Shown: in pieces, positions 1 through 6,774 of the stretch
Position numbering within the stretch: the first letter of the stretch is position 1
Layout of the letters: each line of letters opens with the position of its first letter
Notes under the pieces: generated by a model
Databases searched by the model: none
What the model saw: only the letters and a program-made list of their open reading frames with translations
What the model was told of the DNA's origin: nothing
Translations under genes and position numbers: made by a program
From: JAJDFU01 sp964595955
GTDB lineage: Bacteria; Bacteroidota; Bacteroidia; Chitinophagales; Saprospiraceae
Length of the DNA: 13,286 bases
Direction of reading: 5' to 3'
Assembly (NCBI GenBank): GCA_964595955.1
Contig: CAZQSF010000102.1
Location: 1-13,286 of the forward strand

Positions 1-18
1 ATGCAGAAACTGAACCTA

Positions 19-50
19 TTTTGAAAGCGGTATGCGACTCTGTATTTTTT
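19..50 (+). promoter_or_regulatory. possible Bacteroidota-type promoter with no gene downstream
   Basis: A TTTTG (19-23) stands 19 bases before TATTTTTT (43-50), which matches TAnnTTTG at seven of eight positions. The spacing fits the Bacteroidota sigma factor. Transcription would run rightward into the tail end of the convergent rpsA gene, and no open frame lies between. It may be a chance match in an AT-rich patch, or the start of a short RNA. The rest of 1-130 shows nothing I can name. Confidence 0.25.
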
Positions 51-130
51 AATGGTATCAAAACTCGCAAGCTGGTTTATCGGTAAAACCGGATGAGCGC
101 GGTGGTCGAAAGAGGGGGCGGGGCCCGGAC

Positions 131-169
131 AAAAGAAAAGCCCCATCGCATTGCACTGCCATGGGGCTT
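131..169 (-). terminator. intrinsic terminator of rpsA
   Basis: A perfect 9-bp stem (138-146 pairing with 161-169, AAGCCCCAT/ATGGGGCTT) encloses a 14-base loop. On the minus strand it is followed by TTCTTTT, a U-rich tail. It lies 30 bases beyond the rpsA stop codon. Read on the plus strand, the stem is not followed by a T-tract, so it serves the minus-strand gene. Confidence 0.85.
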
Positions 170-198
170 AAGTATTCGTTCGCCGGGTTATCACCCGA

Positions 199-2331
199 TT
201 ACTTGTCGTCGTCCTTATCGTCCTTTTGCTCCTCGCTTTCGTCTTCCTGAAGCTGCTCCTTGAGTGCAGCCAGGGCATCGAGGTCGCCAAGGGTCGAGCG
301 CTCGACCTTGCCTTGCGTCTTCTTCACGGCCTTGCGCACCTCCTGACGTTCTTTCCGCTTTTCCCGGCGAACCTCGTCGTCGGCTTCCCGGCGAATGTCG
401 TCCAGGTAGCGCAGGTGCGAAACCAGAATGCGCTTGTCGTCGCGGTTGAACTCGATGACTTTCACCGTGAGCACCTCGTCGGGTTGGGCGTCGGAGCCAT
501 CCTCCTTGCGCATGTGCTTGGTCGGGGCAAAGGCCTCCAGGCCGTAGGGAAGCTGTACGATGTAGCCTCGCTGTTCCTGGCGCAGTACGGTAGCTTCGTG
601 GTAGGAGCCCACGGGGAACACGTTTTCGAACGTATCCCAGGGGTTTTCCTCCAGCTGCTTGTGGCCCAGGGAAAGCTTGCGGCTGTCCTTGTCGATCTCA
701 AGGATCTGAATGTCGATGGTCTCGCCTACCTTGGTGAACTCACTGGGGTGGCCGTAGCGCTTGGTCCAGGAAAGGTCGGAGATATGGACCATGCCGCCGA
801 TCCCCTCTTCCAGCTCGACAAAGACGCCGTAGGGGGTGAGGTTTTTCACTTCGCCGCTGGTGCGGGTGCCCACCGGGTAACGCTCTTCGAGGTCGCTCCA
901 GGGGTCCTTGGTGAGCTGCTTCAGCGAAAGGCTCATCTTGCGCTCATCGCGGTCGATGGTTACCACCTTGGCTTCGTGCTCGTCACCTACATTGAAAAAC
1001 TCGCGGGCGTTGATCGGCTGGTTGCTCCAGCTCACTTCGCTGACGTGGATCAGGCCTTCTACGCCCGGCATGATCTCCAGAAAGGCGCCGTAGTCCTCGA
1101 TGTTGACGATGCGCCCTTTTACGGTCGTGCCCTCTTTGATGTTCTCGTCGAGCACTTCCCAGGGATGGGGCTGCAGCTGTTTGAGGCCCAGAGAGATGCG
1201 CTTCTTGTTCTCGTCGAAGTCGAGCACCACCACATTGATCTTCTGGTTGAGCTCCAGCACTTCGCTGGGGTGGTTGATCCGGCCCCAGGAAATATCGGTG
1301 ATGTAGAGCAGGCCGTCTACGCCGCCCAGGTCGAGAAAGGCGCCGAAGTCGGTAATGTTCTTCACGATGCCTTCCAGTACCTGACCTTTTTCCAGGCCGG
1401 CAATGATCTGTTCGCGCTGTTCGGCCAGGTCGCTTTCGATCAGGGCTTTGTGGGATACCACGGCGTTTTTGATCTGCTCGTTGATCTTCACGACTTTGAA
1501 CTCCATCGTTTTGCCTACGTACGAATCGTAGTCGATAATGGGTTTAATGTCGATCTGTGAGCCGGGAAGGAAGGTTTCCAGGCCTCCGCAATCTACGATA
1601 AGACCGCCTTTGGTCTTGCTGATGACGGTGCCCTTGATAACGGTACCATTCTCATAGGAGTCCCGGATGTTTTCCCAGGCGCGAAGCAGCTTCGCCTTGC
1701 GGCGCGACAGAACCAACTGGCCGCGCATGTCTTCTTGCTGCTCTACGTAAACCTCGACAGTATCCCCTACGGTCAGGTCGGGATTGTCGCGAAATTCGGA
1801 CAAGGGCACCAGGCCGTCGGACTTGTAGTTGATGTCGAGCACCACGTCGCCGTCGCTGATGGAGGTTACCCGGCCTTTGACGATCTCGTTTTCAACCACG
1901 GCACTCAGCGTGGCGTCGTATTCGCTGAAAAGCTTCTTTCGCTCGGCTTCGGTGTAGGATAGCCCTGCCTTGGCAGTCATGGACCAATCGAAGTCGTCGT
2001 GTGCGGTTTCGCCCACCACTTCTTCTTCCTCTTCTTCCAGTTCGTCTTCCTCTTCTTCTTCGCCCTCTTCGTCCTCAGACGCTTCTTTTTCTTCTCCTTC
2101 TTCTTGCTCCTCTTCCTCTTCGTCTTGCTCTTTTTCTTTCGGTTCGTCTTCTTCCGTCGCCTCGGTTTCTTCAGCCACTATTTCTTCGGGCTCTTTGGCT
2201 TCGTCTTCCTTCGTCTCTTCCTCTTTTTTCTTCGGCTCCTCAACGACCTCTTTGGCTTCGGCCTCAGGCTGCTGTTCTTCAGCTTGCTCTTCAAGCTGGT
2301 CTTTTTCCAAATCTTTGTTGTCGTCTAGCAT
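199..2331 (-). CDS. rpsA: 30S ribosomal protein S1 with a long acidic N-terminal extension
   Basis: Ribosomal protein S1 binds mRNA on the 30S subunit and helps load and unfold it for initiation. The 710-residue product has six S1 (OB-fold) repeats at about residues 149-211, 229-295, 316-383, 401-470, 487-556 and 574-638. The middle repeats carry the family hallmarks, for example ITDFGAFLDL-GGVDGLLYITDISW and IEDYGAFLEI-PGVEGLIHVSEVSW, and the closing R-K-S-L-S-L-K-Q-L pattern. E. coli S1 has 557 residues, and much of the excess here is an N-terminal tract (about 1-110) made mostly of Glu and Asp. The C-terminal tail is also charged (EEQKDDKDDDK). I chose the ATG at 2331 (MLDDNKD). The frame stays open to a TTG at 2424, but that TTG lies inside the predicted -7 box, so it cannot be translated. 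The gene is monocistronic, with its own promoter and terminator. Confidence 0.97.
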   Translation of the reverse strand: MLDDNKDLEKDQLEEQAEEQQPEAEAKEVVEEPKKKEEETKEDEAKEPEEIVAEETEATEEDEPKEKEQDEEEEEQEEGEEKEASEDEEGEEEEEDELEEEEEEVVGETAHDDFDWSMTAKAGLSYTEAERKKLFSEYDATLSAVVENEIVKGRVTSISDGDVVLDINYKSDGLVPLSEFRDNPDLTVGDTVEVYVEQQEDMRGQLVLSRRKAKLLRAWENIRDSYENGTVIKGTVISKTKGGLIVDCGGLETFLPGSQIDIKPIIDYDSYVGKTMEFKVVKINEQIKNAVVSHKALIESDLAEQREQIIAGLEKGQVLEGIVKNITDFGAFLDLGGVDGLLYITDISWGRINHPSEVLELNQKINVVVLDFDENKKRISLGLKQLQPHPWEVLDENIKEGTTVKGRIVNIEDYGAFLEIMPGVEGLIHVSEVSWSNQPINAREFFNVGDEHEAKVVTIDRDERKMSLSLKQLTKDPWSDLEERYPVGTRTSGEVKNLTPYGVFVELEEGIGGMVHISDLSWTKRYGHPSEFTKVGETIDIQILEIDKDSRKLSLGHKQLEENPWDTFENVFPVGSYHEATVLRQEQRGYIVQLPYGLEAFAPTKHMRKEDGSDAQPDEVLTVKVIEFNRDDKRILVSHLRYLDDIRREADDEVRREKRKERQEVRKAVKKTQGKVERSTLGDLDALAALKEQLQEDESEEQKDDKDDDK

Positions 2332-2378
2332 TGAAAGAATGCTGATTTTAAGGTTAAAAAATCGGGTTTCGTTCGCGC

Positions 2379-2397
2379 GCAGGAAGTTTGATCCTGC
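2379..2397 (-). promoter_or_regulatory. hairpin in the rpsA 5' leader
   Basis: In the sense of the rpsA mRNA this is GCAGGA, a 7-base loop TCAAACT, then TCCTGC: a perfect 6-bp stem about 48 bases before the start codon and about 25 bases into the predicted transcript. S1 is known to control its own translation through a structured leader in E. coli. Whether this hairpin has such a role is inference. The loop and 3' arm region also contain 12 bases complementary to the conserved 5' end of 16S rRNA (see findings). Confidence 0.4.
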
Positions 2398-2421
2398 ACC
2401 TACCCTGTTTTCAGGGCGGGG

Positions 2422-2452
2422 CAAAGGTACGGCTTTTTTTCAGCCGGAGAAA
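2422..2452 (-). promoter_or_regulatory. rpsA promoter, Bacteroidota type
   Basis: On the minus strand, TACCTTTG (2429 to 2422) is an exact match to the Bacteroidota -7 consensus TAnnTTTG. Nineteen bases upstream is TTTC (2452 to 2449), one base off the TTTG form of the -33 element. The predicted start of transcription is near 2415, leaving a leader of about 85 bases before the ATG at 2331. Confidence 0.7.
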
Positions 2453-2563
2453 GGAAAAAGAGAGGTGTTTAATCCAAGGGATCCAGAGCGGGCATGCCGC
2501 CCGGGCCAATCCCCTCCGGCGAACCGGCTTGGGCCTCATCGGGTTCGTTAAGTCGAATGAGTC

Positions 2564-2592
2564 TTGGGATAGAGTGAAAATTCGTAGCTTTA
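2564..2592 (+). promoter_or_regulatory. putative fadD promoter, Bacteroidota type
   Basis: TTG at 2564-2566 stands 18 bases before TAGCTTTA (2585-2592), which matches TAnnTTTG at seven of eight positions. Transcription would start near 2600, about 60 bases before the fadD ATG. No operator for a fatty-acid-responsive regulator is evident. Confidence 0.55.
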
Positions 2593-2660
2593 TCCGTATT
2601 CCCAAAGGATATTTGGAGCACCTGATTACCTGCTTACCCGAACTAAATTACAGACCACCA

Positions 2661-4328
2661 ATGACTGAAACGCGACCCTGGCTTACGAACTATCCCAACG
2701 GGGTTCCGGCCAATATCGATGCCGACGCCTATGCTTCCCTGAGCGATCTTATCGATGAGATCATGCAGAAGTACCGGTCCAAGAAAGCCTTTGCCTGCAT
2801 GGGCAAGGAGCTCACCTTTGCTCAGGTGGACCGCTATGCCGATCAATTCGGTGCCTACCTCCAGTCGCGCGGCCTCAAGCCCGGCGATAAGGTGGCCTTG
2901 ATGATGCCCAATCTGTTGCAGTACCCCATTGCGCTTTTCGGCTGCTTGCGAGCCGGACTCATCATCGTGAACACCAACCCCTTGTACACGCCGCGGGAGA
3001 TGAAGCACCAGTTCACCGACTCGGGTGCCAAGGCCATTATCATCGCGGAAAACTTTGCTGCCAACCTGGAAAAGATCATAGGCGAAACAGAGATCCAGAC
3101 CGTCATTCTCTCCAGCATAGGCGAGATGCTGGGCTTTCCGAAAAAGTACATCGTAAATTATGTGGTGCGCAAGGTGCGCAAAATGGTGCCGGCCTACAAC
3201 ATTCCCAATGCCACCACATTTGGGGATGCCCTCAAGCAAGGCCGCAAGTTCAAGATTCAGCGGCACATGGGCAGCCCGGAAGATGTAGTGGCTCTGCAAT
3301 ACACGGGCGGCACCACGGGGGTTTCCAAAGGGGCTATGCTCACCAATCGAAATCTGGTGTCCAATATGCAGCAGGTTTTTGCCTACGGCCGTCCCTTTGT
3401 TAAGGAAGGCGAAGAAATCGCCCTGTGTGCCCTGCCGCTGTATCACATCTACGCCTTTACAGTCAACTGCCTGGCTTTCATGGGTATGGGAGCGATGAAT
3501 GTACTCATCACCAATGCGCGCGACCTCGACTCCGTGATCAAGACCCTGAAGTCCTATCAGATTTCGCTCATTACCGGGGTGAACACTCTGTTCAATGCCA
3601 TGGTCAATCACAAAGACTTTGCGTCGCTGGACTTTTCGCATTTGCGGCTGAGCCTGGGCGGAGGCATGGCCGTTCAACGCCCGGTAGCCGAAAAGTGGCA
3701 GCAGATCACCGGCTGTTTCCTCAGCGAGGGCTACGGCCTCACCGAAGCTTCTCCCGTGGTGACCACCAACCCCCTGGACGGATCCGGCCGCCTGGGTACC
3801 ATCGGCCTGCCCCTGCCCAGCACGGAGGTGCGCGTGGTCGACGATCAGGGCATCGTACAGGGGCCGGGCGGCATAGGCGAGATCCAGGTGCGCGGGCCGC
3901 AGGTGATGAAAGGCTATTTCAACCGCCCCGAAGAAACCCGCAAAGCCATTACAGACGGTTGGCTCTGCACCGGCGATATCGGCACCATGGATGAAGACGG
4001 CTATTTCAAGATCGTGGATCGCAAAAAAGATATGATCAATGTGTCGGGTTTCAACGTTTTCCCCAACGAGATCGAAGAGGTGGTCGCCGGCCACGAAAAA
4101 GTGATGGAAGTTGCCGCTGTAGGCGTGCCGGACTCCAAATCGGGGGAAGTGGTGAAGCTGTATGTGGTGAAAAAGGACAAGTCCCTGTCGGAAAAGGAAC
4201 TGATCAACTACTGCCGGGACAACCTCACCGGCTACAAGGTGCCTAAGAAGGTGGAGTTCCGAAAGGAGTTGCCCAAAACGAATGTCGGTAAGATCCTCCG
4301 CCGCGAGCTGCGCGAGGAGAATACCTGA
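2661..4328 (+). CDS. fadD: long-chain fatty acid-CoA ligase
   Basis: This is an AMP-forming acyl-CoA synthetase of the ANL superfamily. It activates a fatty acid with ATP to an acyl-adenylate and then to acyl-CoA, feeding beta-oxidation or lipid synthesis from the cytoplasmic face of the membrane. The 555-residue length is close to E. coli FadD (561). Visible motifs are the P-loop YTGGTTGVSKG (residues 214-224), YGLTE (358-362), the DGWLCTGD segment with Asp439, the fatty-acyl-CoA synthetase signature around DRKKDMINVSGFNVFPNEIE (453-472), and the C-terminal catalytic lysine in PKTNVGKILRR (Lys544). The start is the ATG at 2661 (MTETRPWL). The frame is open further upstream, but that stretch contains the promoter and is not protein-like. 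No signal peptide is seen. Chain-length preference cannot be read from the sequence; the strong match to the FadD signature favours long-chain substrates. Confidence 0.93.
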   Translation: MTETRPWLTNYPNGVPANIDADAYASLSDLIDEIMQKYRSKKAFACMGKELTFAQVDRYADQFGAYLQSRGLKPGDKVALMMPNLLQYPIALFGCLRAGLIIVNTNPLYTPREMKHQFTDSGAKAIIIAENFAANLEKIIGETEIQTVILSSIGEMLGFPKKYIVNYVVRKVRKMVPAYNIPNATTFGDALKQGRKFKIQRHMGSPEDVVALQYTGGTTGVSKGAMLTNRNLVSNMQQVFAYGRPFVKEGEEIALCALPLYHIYAFTVNCLAFMGMGAMNVLITNARDLDSVIKTLKSYQISLITGVNTLFNAMVNHKDFASLDFSHLRLSLGGGMAVQRPVAEKWQQITGCFLSEGYGLTEASPVVTTNPLDGSGRLGTIGLPLPSTEVRVVDDQGIVQGPGGIGEIQVRGPQVMKGYFNRPEETRKAITDGWLCTGDIGTMDEDGYFKIVDRKKDMINVSGFNVFPNEIEEVVAGHEKVMEVAAVGVPDSKSGEVVKLYVVKKDKSLSEKELINYCRDNLTGYKVPKKVEFRKELPKTNVGKILRRELREENT

Positions 4329-4334
4329 GGCCGG

Positions 4335-4380
4335 GTCGCGCAGCGCGTGCGGCGCCCTTCGGCCTGGCGCGCGCTGCGAC
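4335..4380 (+). terminator. GC-rich hairpin after fadD, possible terminator
   Basis: GTCGC..AGCGCG (4335-4347, with a 2-base GC bulge) pairs with CGCGCTGCGAC (4370-4380), an 11-bp stem starting six bases after the fadD stop. The loop holds further GC-rich self-complementarity. It is followed by TTCCCCC rather than a U-tract, so it may stall polymerase or protect the mRNA 3' end rather than act as a classic intrinsic terminator. Confidence 0.4.
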
Positions 4381-4476
4381 TTCCCCCACCCCAAGGGTTC
4401 GCCAACTCTTTCGCGCCCAACGAGCCCTGTAGCCAACAATTCCATTATCCTTCACCCCATTCTCTGCTCCTACGCC

Positions 4477-5343
4477 TTGAATTACGCTCATCGTCCTGTG
4501 CCCGCCCGCTCCGATTGGACCTTCACCATTCTGCTTCCCAGCTGGAACAACCTGCCCTATCTTCAACTGGCCCTTCGCAGCATACGCCGGCATTCGGCTT
4601 TTGTGCATCAGGTGGTTGTACACGTGAACGAAGGCACTGACGGCACTCTGGAGTGGCTGGCCGGTCAGCCGGATGTCGCCTACACGCACACACCTGAAAA
4701 CGTCGGGGTGTGTTATGCCCTCAACCTGGCCCGAAGCCTGGCAGCTACCGATTACCTCCTCTACCTCAATGACGATATGTATCTGCTGCCCGGTTGGGAT
4801 GTGGCCCTCCGGCGGGAAGTGCAAGCGCTGGGGCATCCCTGGTTCTACCTGTCCGGCACCCTTATCGAACCGGCGAACACGGGCAACCCCTGCGTCATCG
4901 TAAAGGATTACGGCCCGGAGCCGGACAGCTTTCGCGAGGCGGACCTCCTGCGTGAATACGCCCACCTGCCGAAAGGCGACTGGCAAGGAGCGACCTGGCC
5001 CCCCAACCTCGTGCATCGCGCCGTGTGGGATCTGGTGGGCGGCATGAGCATTGAGTATTTCCCCGGCATGTATTCGGACCCCGACTTCTCGCGCAAGCTC
5101 TGGGCCGTGGGCGTGCGCCACTTTAAAGGATTGGGGGATAGCCGGGCCTATCATTTCGGCTCAAAGAGCGTAAGCCGCATCCGCAGGAACGACGGTCGCA
5201 AGACCTTTGTCCGCAAGTGGGGCCTGAGCCCCCGATCGTTCACCCGGCACTTCCTGCGCCGGGGCGAACCCTTTGACGGCCCCCTGAGCGAGCCCCAGCT
5301 GAGCTGGAAGGACCGGTGGGTCAATCGGTGGAAAGCCCGCTAG
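4477..5343 (+). CDS. family 2 glycosyltransferase
   Basis: The product transfers a sugar from a nucleotide-sugar donor to an unknown acceptor. It has a GT-A fold start, FTILLPSWNNLPYLQLALRSI (from residue 16), then ENVGVCYALNLA (74-85), and the metal and nucleotide-binding LNDDMYLLPGWD (97-108), where Asp99-Asp100 stand for the DxD motif. Asp201-Pro-Asp203 followed by FSRKLW is the likely acceptor-side acidic motif, and His226 in YHFGSKS fits the conserved late histidine. There is no transmembrane segment, so it acts in the cytoplasm. At 288 residues it is a single-domain enzyme. The start is uncertain. I chose TTG at 4477 (MNYAHRP), but GTG at 4498 is also possible. The frame runs back into fadD, and that part is not protein-like. 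No clear promoter lies in the 148-base gap after fadD, so readthrough from fadD is possible. Confidence 0.87.
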   Translation: MNYAHRPVPARSDWTFTILLPSWNNLPYLQLALRSIRRHSAFVHQVVVHVNEGTDGTLEWLAGQPDVAYTHTPENVGVCYALNLARSLAATDYLLYLNDDMYLLPGWDVALRREVQALGHPWFYLSGTLIEPANTGNPCVIVKDYGPEPDSFREADLLREYAHLPKGDWQGATWPPNLVHRAVWDLVGGMSIEYFPGMYSDPDFSRKLWAVGVRHFKGLGDSRAYHFGSKSVSRIRRNDGRKTFVRKWGLSPRSFTRHFLRRGEPFDGPLSEPQLSWKDRWVNRWKAR

Positions 5344-5368
5344 CGGGTCCTGACCCGACTCTTTCTCG
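5344..5368 (+). terminator. weak terminator after the glycosyltransferase
   Basis: CGGGT-CCTG-ACCCG (5344-5357) is a compact GC-rich hairpin starting directly after the stop codon. It is followed by ACTCTTTCTC, which is pyrimidine-rich but has only short T runs. Confidence 0.45.
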
Positions 5369-5453
5369 AAGGGAAGGTGCCCGACTCTTCTGCCTGCCAT
5401 CCAAATAAAACACTTGGCAGAAAGGTTGCTTCGTGCATTTATTTGGAATTGCC

Positions 5454-5461
5454 TACTTTTA
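5454..5461 (+). promoter_or_regulatory. putative -7 box for the beta-helix/cytochrome operon
   Basis: TACTTTTA matches TAnnTTTG at seven of eight positions and lies 26 bases before the ATG at 5488. No good TTG sits at the ideal -33 spacing; the nearest, at 5426-5428, is 25 bases away. Just upstream, TCTGCC (5389-5394) and GGCAGA (5416-5421) form a 6-bp inverted repeat that could be an operator or part of the preceding terminator. Confidence 0.4.
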
Positions 5462-5487
5462 CCCGAACAACCAAAACATTCCCTTTC

Positions 5488-6774
5488 ATGACAAACAAAA
5501 AACTACTTGGATGGCCTTCTTTTTGGGTGCTCCTCACCCTGGCCATTCCGCTCGCTTTCTTTTCCTGCAATCCAGACATTGAGGAGGACGACATGGAGCC
5601 CGCGGACAATGTCGTCACCATTAGCCCCGGGCCCGACGCGGAAGCCCAGGCCCAGGCGGCTCTTATCAATGCCGATTCCGGACAGATCATACGTTTTGAA
5701 GCGGGCACCTACGAGTTTACCAACACCCTTTCCATCGACGACAAAAACAATGTGCGCATCGAAGGGGCCGGACGCGACCAGACCATCCTTTCGTTTGCCG
5801 GCCAGTTGGGCGGCGGCGACGGCGTGTTGGCAACCAACTGCACCAACCTCCTTTTCAAGGATCTGACCGTAGAGGATGCCAAAGGCGATGCCCTCAAAGC
5901 CCGCGAATGCTCTTTTATCACCTTTTACAACGTGGGCACCGTATGGAGCGGTGAGCCCGACAGCACCAACGGCGCCTACGGCCTCTACCCCGTGCTGTGC
6001 GATCACGTGTACATCGAGAAGTGCTACGCCTACGGCGCCTCAGACGCGGGCATCTATGTGGGCCAGTCCAGCCAGGTCATTGTGACCGACAGCAAGGCCG
6101 AAGGCAATGTGGCCGGCATCGAGATCGAGAACACCCAGTTTGCCGATGTGTACAATTGCGAAGCCACCGACAACACCGGCGGCGTGCTGATCTTTGACCT
6201 GCCCGGCCTCACCCAATATGGAGAGAATGTGCGCATTTACGACAACAACATTTACGAGAACAACCGCACCAACTTCGCTCCGGCGGGCAATATTGTGGGC
6301 AGCGTGCCGGCCGGAACCGGCGTGATGATCCTGAGTACCTCGGACGTTGAAGTATTCGGAAATTCCATAGCGAACAACAACTTCGGGGGAGCGGCTGTGA
6401 TCAGCTACTTCCTCATCGACCAGATGTTCGACCCCGGCAGCGTTCCTGGTTTCAATCCCTTCAGCACCGGCATCTACTTTCACAGCAACACCTTTGGCCC
6501 CATGGGCATGGTTAATCCCGAACAGCCGGAGACGGCGGGGCTCATCCTCACGATCCTGGCCGCCAATATGCTGGAGCATCCCAACCTGCTGACCGACGGG
6601 ATCTTCGCTCCGGATCAGGAAGCCGATGGGGGGCTGTGTGTAGAGGATGAAGGGATCTCCTTCATCAATCTGGATGCCGGAAACTTTTTTGCCGGGATGA
6701 CCACGGATATGAGCGCTCATGTCTGTACCGGCACCACCTTAACTGCTGTTGATTTTGAACCGTATGGGCTTTAG
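5488..6774 (+). CDS. parallel beta-helix lipoprotein (TIGR03805-like)
   Basis: The 428-residue product begins with a lipoprotein signal peptide (MTNKKLLGWPSFWVLLTLAI..FFSC) with Cys27 as the lipidated residue. Mature positions after the cysteine are strongly acidic (CNPDIEEDDMEP), which resembles the surface-export signal described for Bacteroidota lipoproteins. Residues about 60-105 (INADSGQIIRFEAGTYEF..I-IEGAGRDQTIL) are the opening turns of a pectate-lyase-like helix. Residues about 110-340 contain repeated short turns of the form N-V-x-I-x-x-N/C, such as VYIEKCYAYGASDAGIYV and VRIYDNNIYENN. Cys384 and Cys413 near the C-terminus could form a disulfide. From memory this matches TIGR03805, a family that regularly occurs next to TIGR03806, as it does here. 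No catalytic residues of a known lyase or hydrolase can be assigned; a carbohydrate-binding or carbohydrate-acting role is inference. The stop overlaps the next start by 11 bases. Confidence 0.88.
   Translation: MTNKKLLGWPSFWVLLTLAIPLAFFSCNPDIEEDDMEPADNVVTISPGPDAEAQAQAALINADSGQIIRFEAGTYEFTNTLSIDDKNNVRIEGAGRDQTILSFAGQLGGGDGVLATNCTNLLFKDLTVEDAKGDALKARECSFITFYNVGTVWSGEPDSTNGAYGLYPVLCDHVYIEKCYAYGASDAGIYVGQSSQVIVTDSKAEGNVAGIEIENTQFADVYNCEATDNTGGVLIFDLPGLTQYGENVRIYDNNIYENNRTNFAPAGNIVGSVPAGTGVMILSTSDVEVFGNSIANNNFGGAAVISYFLIDQMFDPGSVPGFNPFSTGIYFHSNTFGPMGMVNPEQPETAGLILTILAANMLEHPNLLTDGIFAPDQEADGGLCVEDEGISFINLDAGNFFAGMTTDMSAHVCTGTTLTAVDFEPYGL

Larger units (their letters stand above)
2332..2660. other. 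divergent rpsA/fadD intergenic region
   Basis: This 329-base gap carries a leftward promoter and leader for rpsA and a rightward promoter for fadD, listed separately. Between them (about 2480-2550) the DNA is GC-rich and full of short inverted repeats. CGAACC at 2520-2525 pairs with GGTTCG at 2542-2547, and CCGG-CGAA-CCGG at 2517-2528 forms a small nested hairpin. I see no gene. Open frames that cross it are extensions of the flanking genes upstream of their true starts. Confidence 0.6.

Noticed and set aside
226..1560. Long plus-strand open frame opposite rpsA
   Set aside because: The minus strand encodes six unmistakable S1 domains. The plus frame is an open shadow produced by GC-rich codon use.
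2385..2396. Fragment of a 16S rRNA gene
   Set aside because: Only 12 bases match the 5' end of 16S rRNA and the flanks diverge at once, so it is not an rRNA remnant.
2332..2424. N-terminal extension of S1 starting at a TTG at 2424
   Set aside because: The TTG is part of the TACCTTTG promoter box, so it precedes the transcription start. The extra 31 residues do not look like S1 and follow no start signal.
1970..2551. Plus-strand serine-rich open frame opposite the start of rpsA
   Set aside because: It is the antisense reading of the Glu/Asp-rich codons of S1, which gives runs of Ser. It has no family match or start context.
2643..4445. Long minus-strand open frame opposite fadD
   Set aside because: It is antisense to a clear acyl-CoA ligase and has a composition typical of shadow frames (rich in His, Gly, Ala and Val) with no domain.
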